Positions 63,700 through 64,000 of a stretch of DNA of 64,000 bases are shown here, in pieces. Position 1 is the stretch's first letter, and each line of letters opens with the position of its first letter. The position numbers and the translations under genes were made by a program. The DNA lies in the NCBI RefSeq assembly GCF_005886805.2, contig NZ_CP045429.1, positions 1,272,501-1,336,500 on the forward strand. Reading direction: 5' to 3'. Origin of the DNA: Pseudoalteromonas rubra (lineage in GTDB: Bacteria > Pseudomonadota > Gammaproteobacteria > Enterobacterales > Alteromonadaceae). The notes under the pieces were generated by a model, which was not told the DNA's origin, searched no databases, and was given only the letters and a program-made list of their open reading frames with translations.

Positions 63700-63729
63700 A
63701 TAACTTAATTTTGTAAGACAGAGGATGAG

Positions 63730-64000
63730 ATGAGCCAATTTGCGACACCAGACCTGTCCCGGGTGCCTTTACCTGAGCTGCTACAGGATGTGGATTTCGA
63801 ACAAGAGTTTAAGGAAATCAAACAGCGTTTTTTAACCGCTCATCCTCACTATGCCGATGCGTTGGCGCTTGAAAGTGACCCGTTGACTGCCTTGTTGCAA
63901 ACGCTGGCTTATCAGCAAGTCTTGCACACTCAACAGGCAAATGATGCGGTTCGGGGCGTGATGCTGGCAACGGCCACTGGTGCAGACCTGGATGCCATCG
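63730..64000 (+). CDS. Baseplate assembly protein J, module 4, 5' part
   Basis: An open frame that leaves the window; 90 residues are visible. ATG at 63730 with GAGGATGAG upstream. The start ATPDLSRVPLPELLQDVDFE and ESDPLTALLQTLAYQQVLHT, then LATATGADLDAI match J3 (FDFTALPAPD…, ALQSDPLSV…, LLATAQDADLDQL) and J1. A fourth J paralogue, separated from module 3 by terminators and a repeat. Confidence 0.9.
   Translation, partial: MSQFATPDLSRVPLPELLQDVDFEQEFKEIKQRFLTAHPHYADALALESDPLTALLQTLAYQQVLHTQQANDAVRGVMLATATGADLDAI

Noticed and set aside
1..64000. CRISPR array
   Set aside because: No regularly spaced short repeats with unique spacers; the only tandem array (63175-63625) has 192-bp units.

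Overview
The window looks like a chromosomal segment of a marine gammaproteobacterium, most likely Pseudoalteromonas or a close Alteromonadales relative. This is an inference from gene content and style: gcvP, EttA, PilZ, a NaChBac-type channel, a REP-associated transposase, paired small leader peptides of a type I associate with Pseudoalteromonas, and a P2-like tail locus. No 16S or other decisive marker is present.

Region 1 (1-12700): the 3' end of gcvP and its terminator are followed by a decayed integron integrase gene on the minus strand (1107-2066). Facing it are cassette-like small genes with two recognisable attC sites (2717-2837, 3397-3494). The array then dissolves into a repeat-rich stretch: five copies of a palindrome-ended element bounded by agacaccca/tgggtgtct, a 664-bp duplication carrying a frameshifted membrane-protein gene, a 138-bp duplication and a 451-bp duplication. 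A frameshifted REP-type transposase and several secreted or membrane proteins of unknown role also lie here. Region 2 (12700-45400) is a mixed chromosomal region: chemoreceptor, Crp-like and AraC regulators, thioesterase, an unknown 441-aa protein beside an odd tRNA-like gene, lipoproteins, serine hydrolase, TrmH-type methyltransferase, amidohydrolase, solute-binding protein, sodium-channel homologue, a two-gene AT-rich membrane operon, an ECF sigma factor with its membrane partner, and a spondin-domain/two-component operon. It also holds two orphan Cys-rich double-glycine leader peptides, a PilZ protein flanked by two copies of a 160-bp MITE-like element, and ettA.

Region 3 (45424-64000, running off the end) is a contractile phage-tail (tailocin-like) locus. 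It opens with a small HTH regulator, an activator-like protein, a T4-type lysozyme and a small membrane protein. Then come repeated modules, each starting with a baseplate J homologue, then a tail protein I homologue, a collar/fibre N-terminal protein, one or two divergent fibres and small chaperone-like proteins. Three modules are complete (J at 46879, 50884, 55612) and a fourth J starts at 63730. Module 3 also carries a 658-aa DUF4815-type protein and a 395-aa partner. Between modules 3 and 4 lies a 192-bp tandem repeat with stacked hairpins and possible promoter-sRNA-terminator units. No sheath, tube, tape-measure, capsid or terminase gene is in the window. The most interesting idea is a particle locus that stores several baseplate-plus-fibre sets side by side. 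Second-tier items are the orphan RiPP-like precursors, the decayed integron and the REP-like element family.
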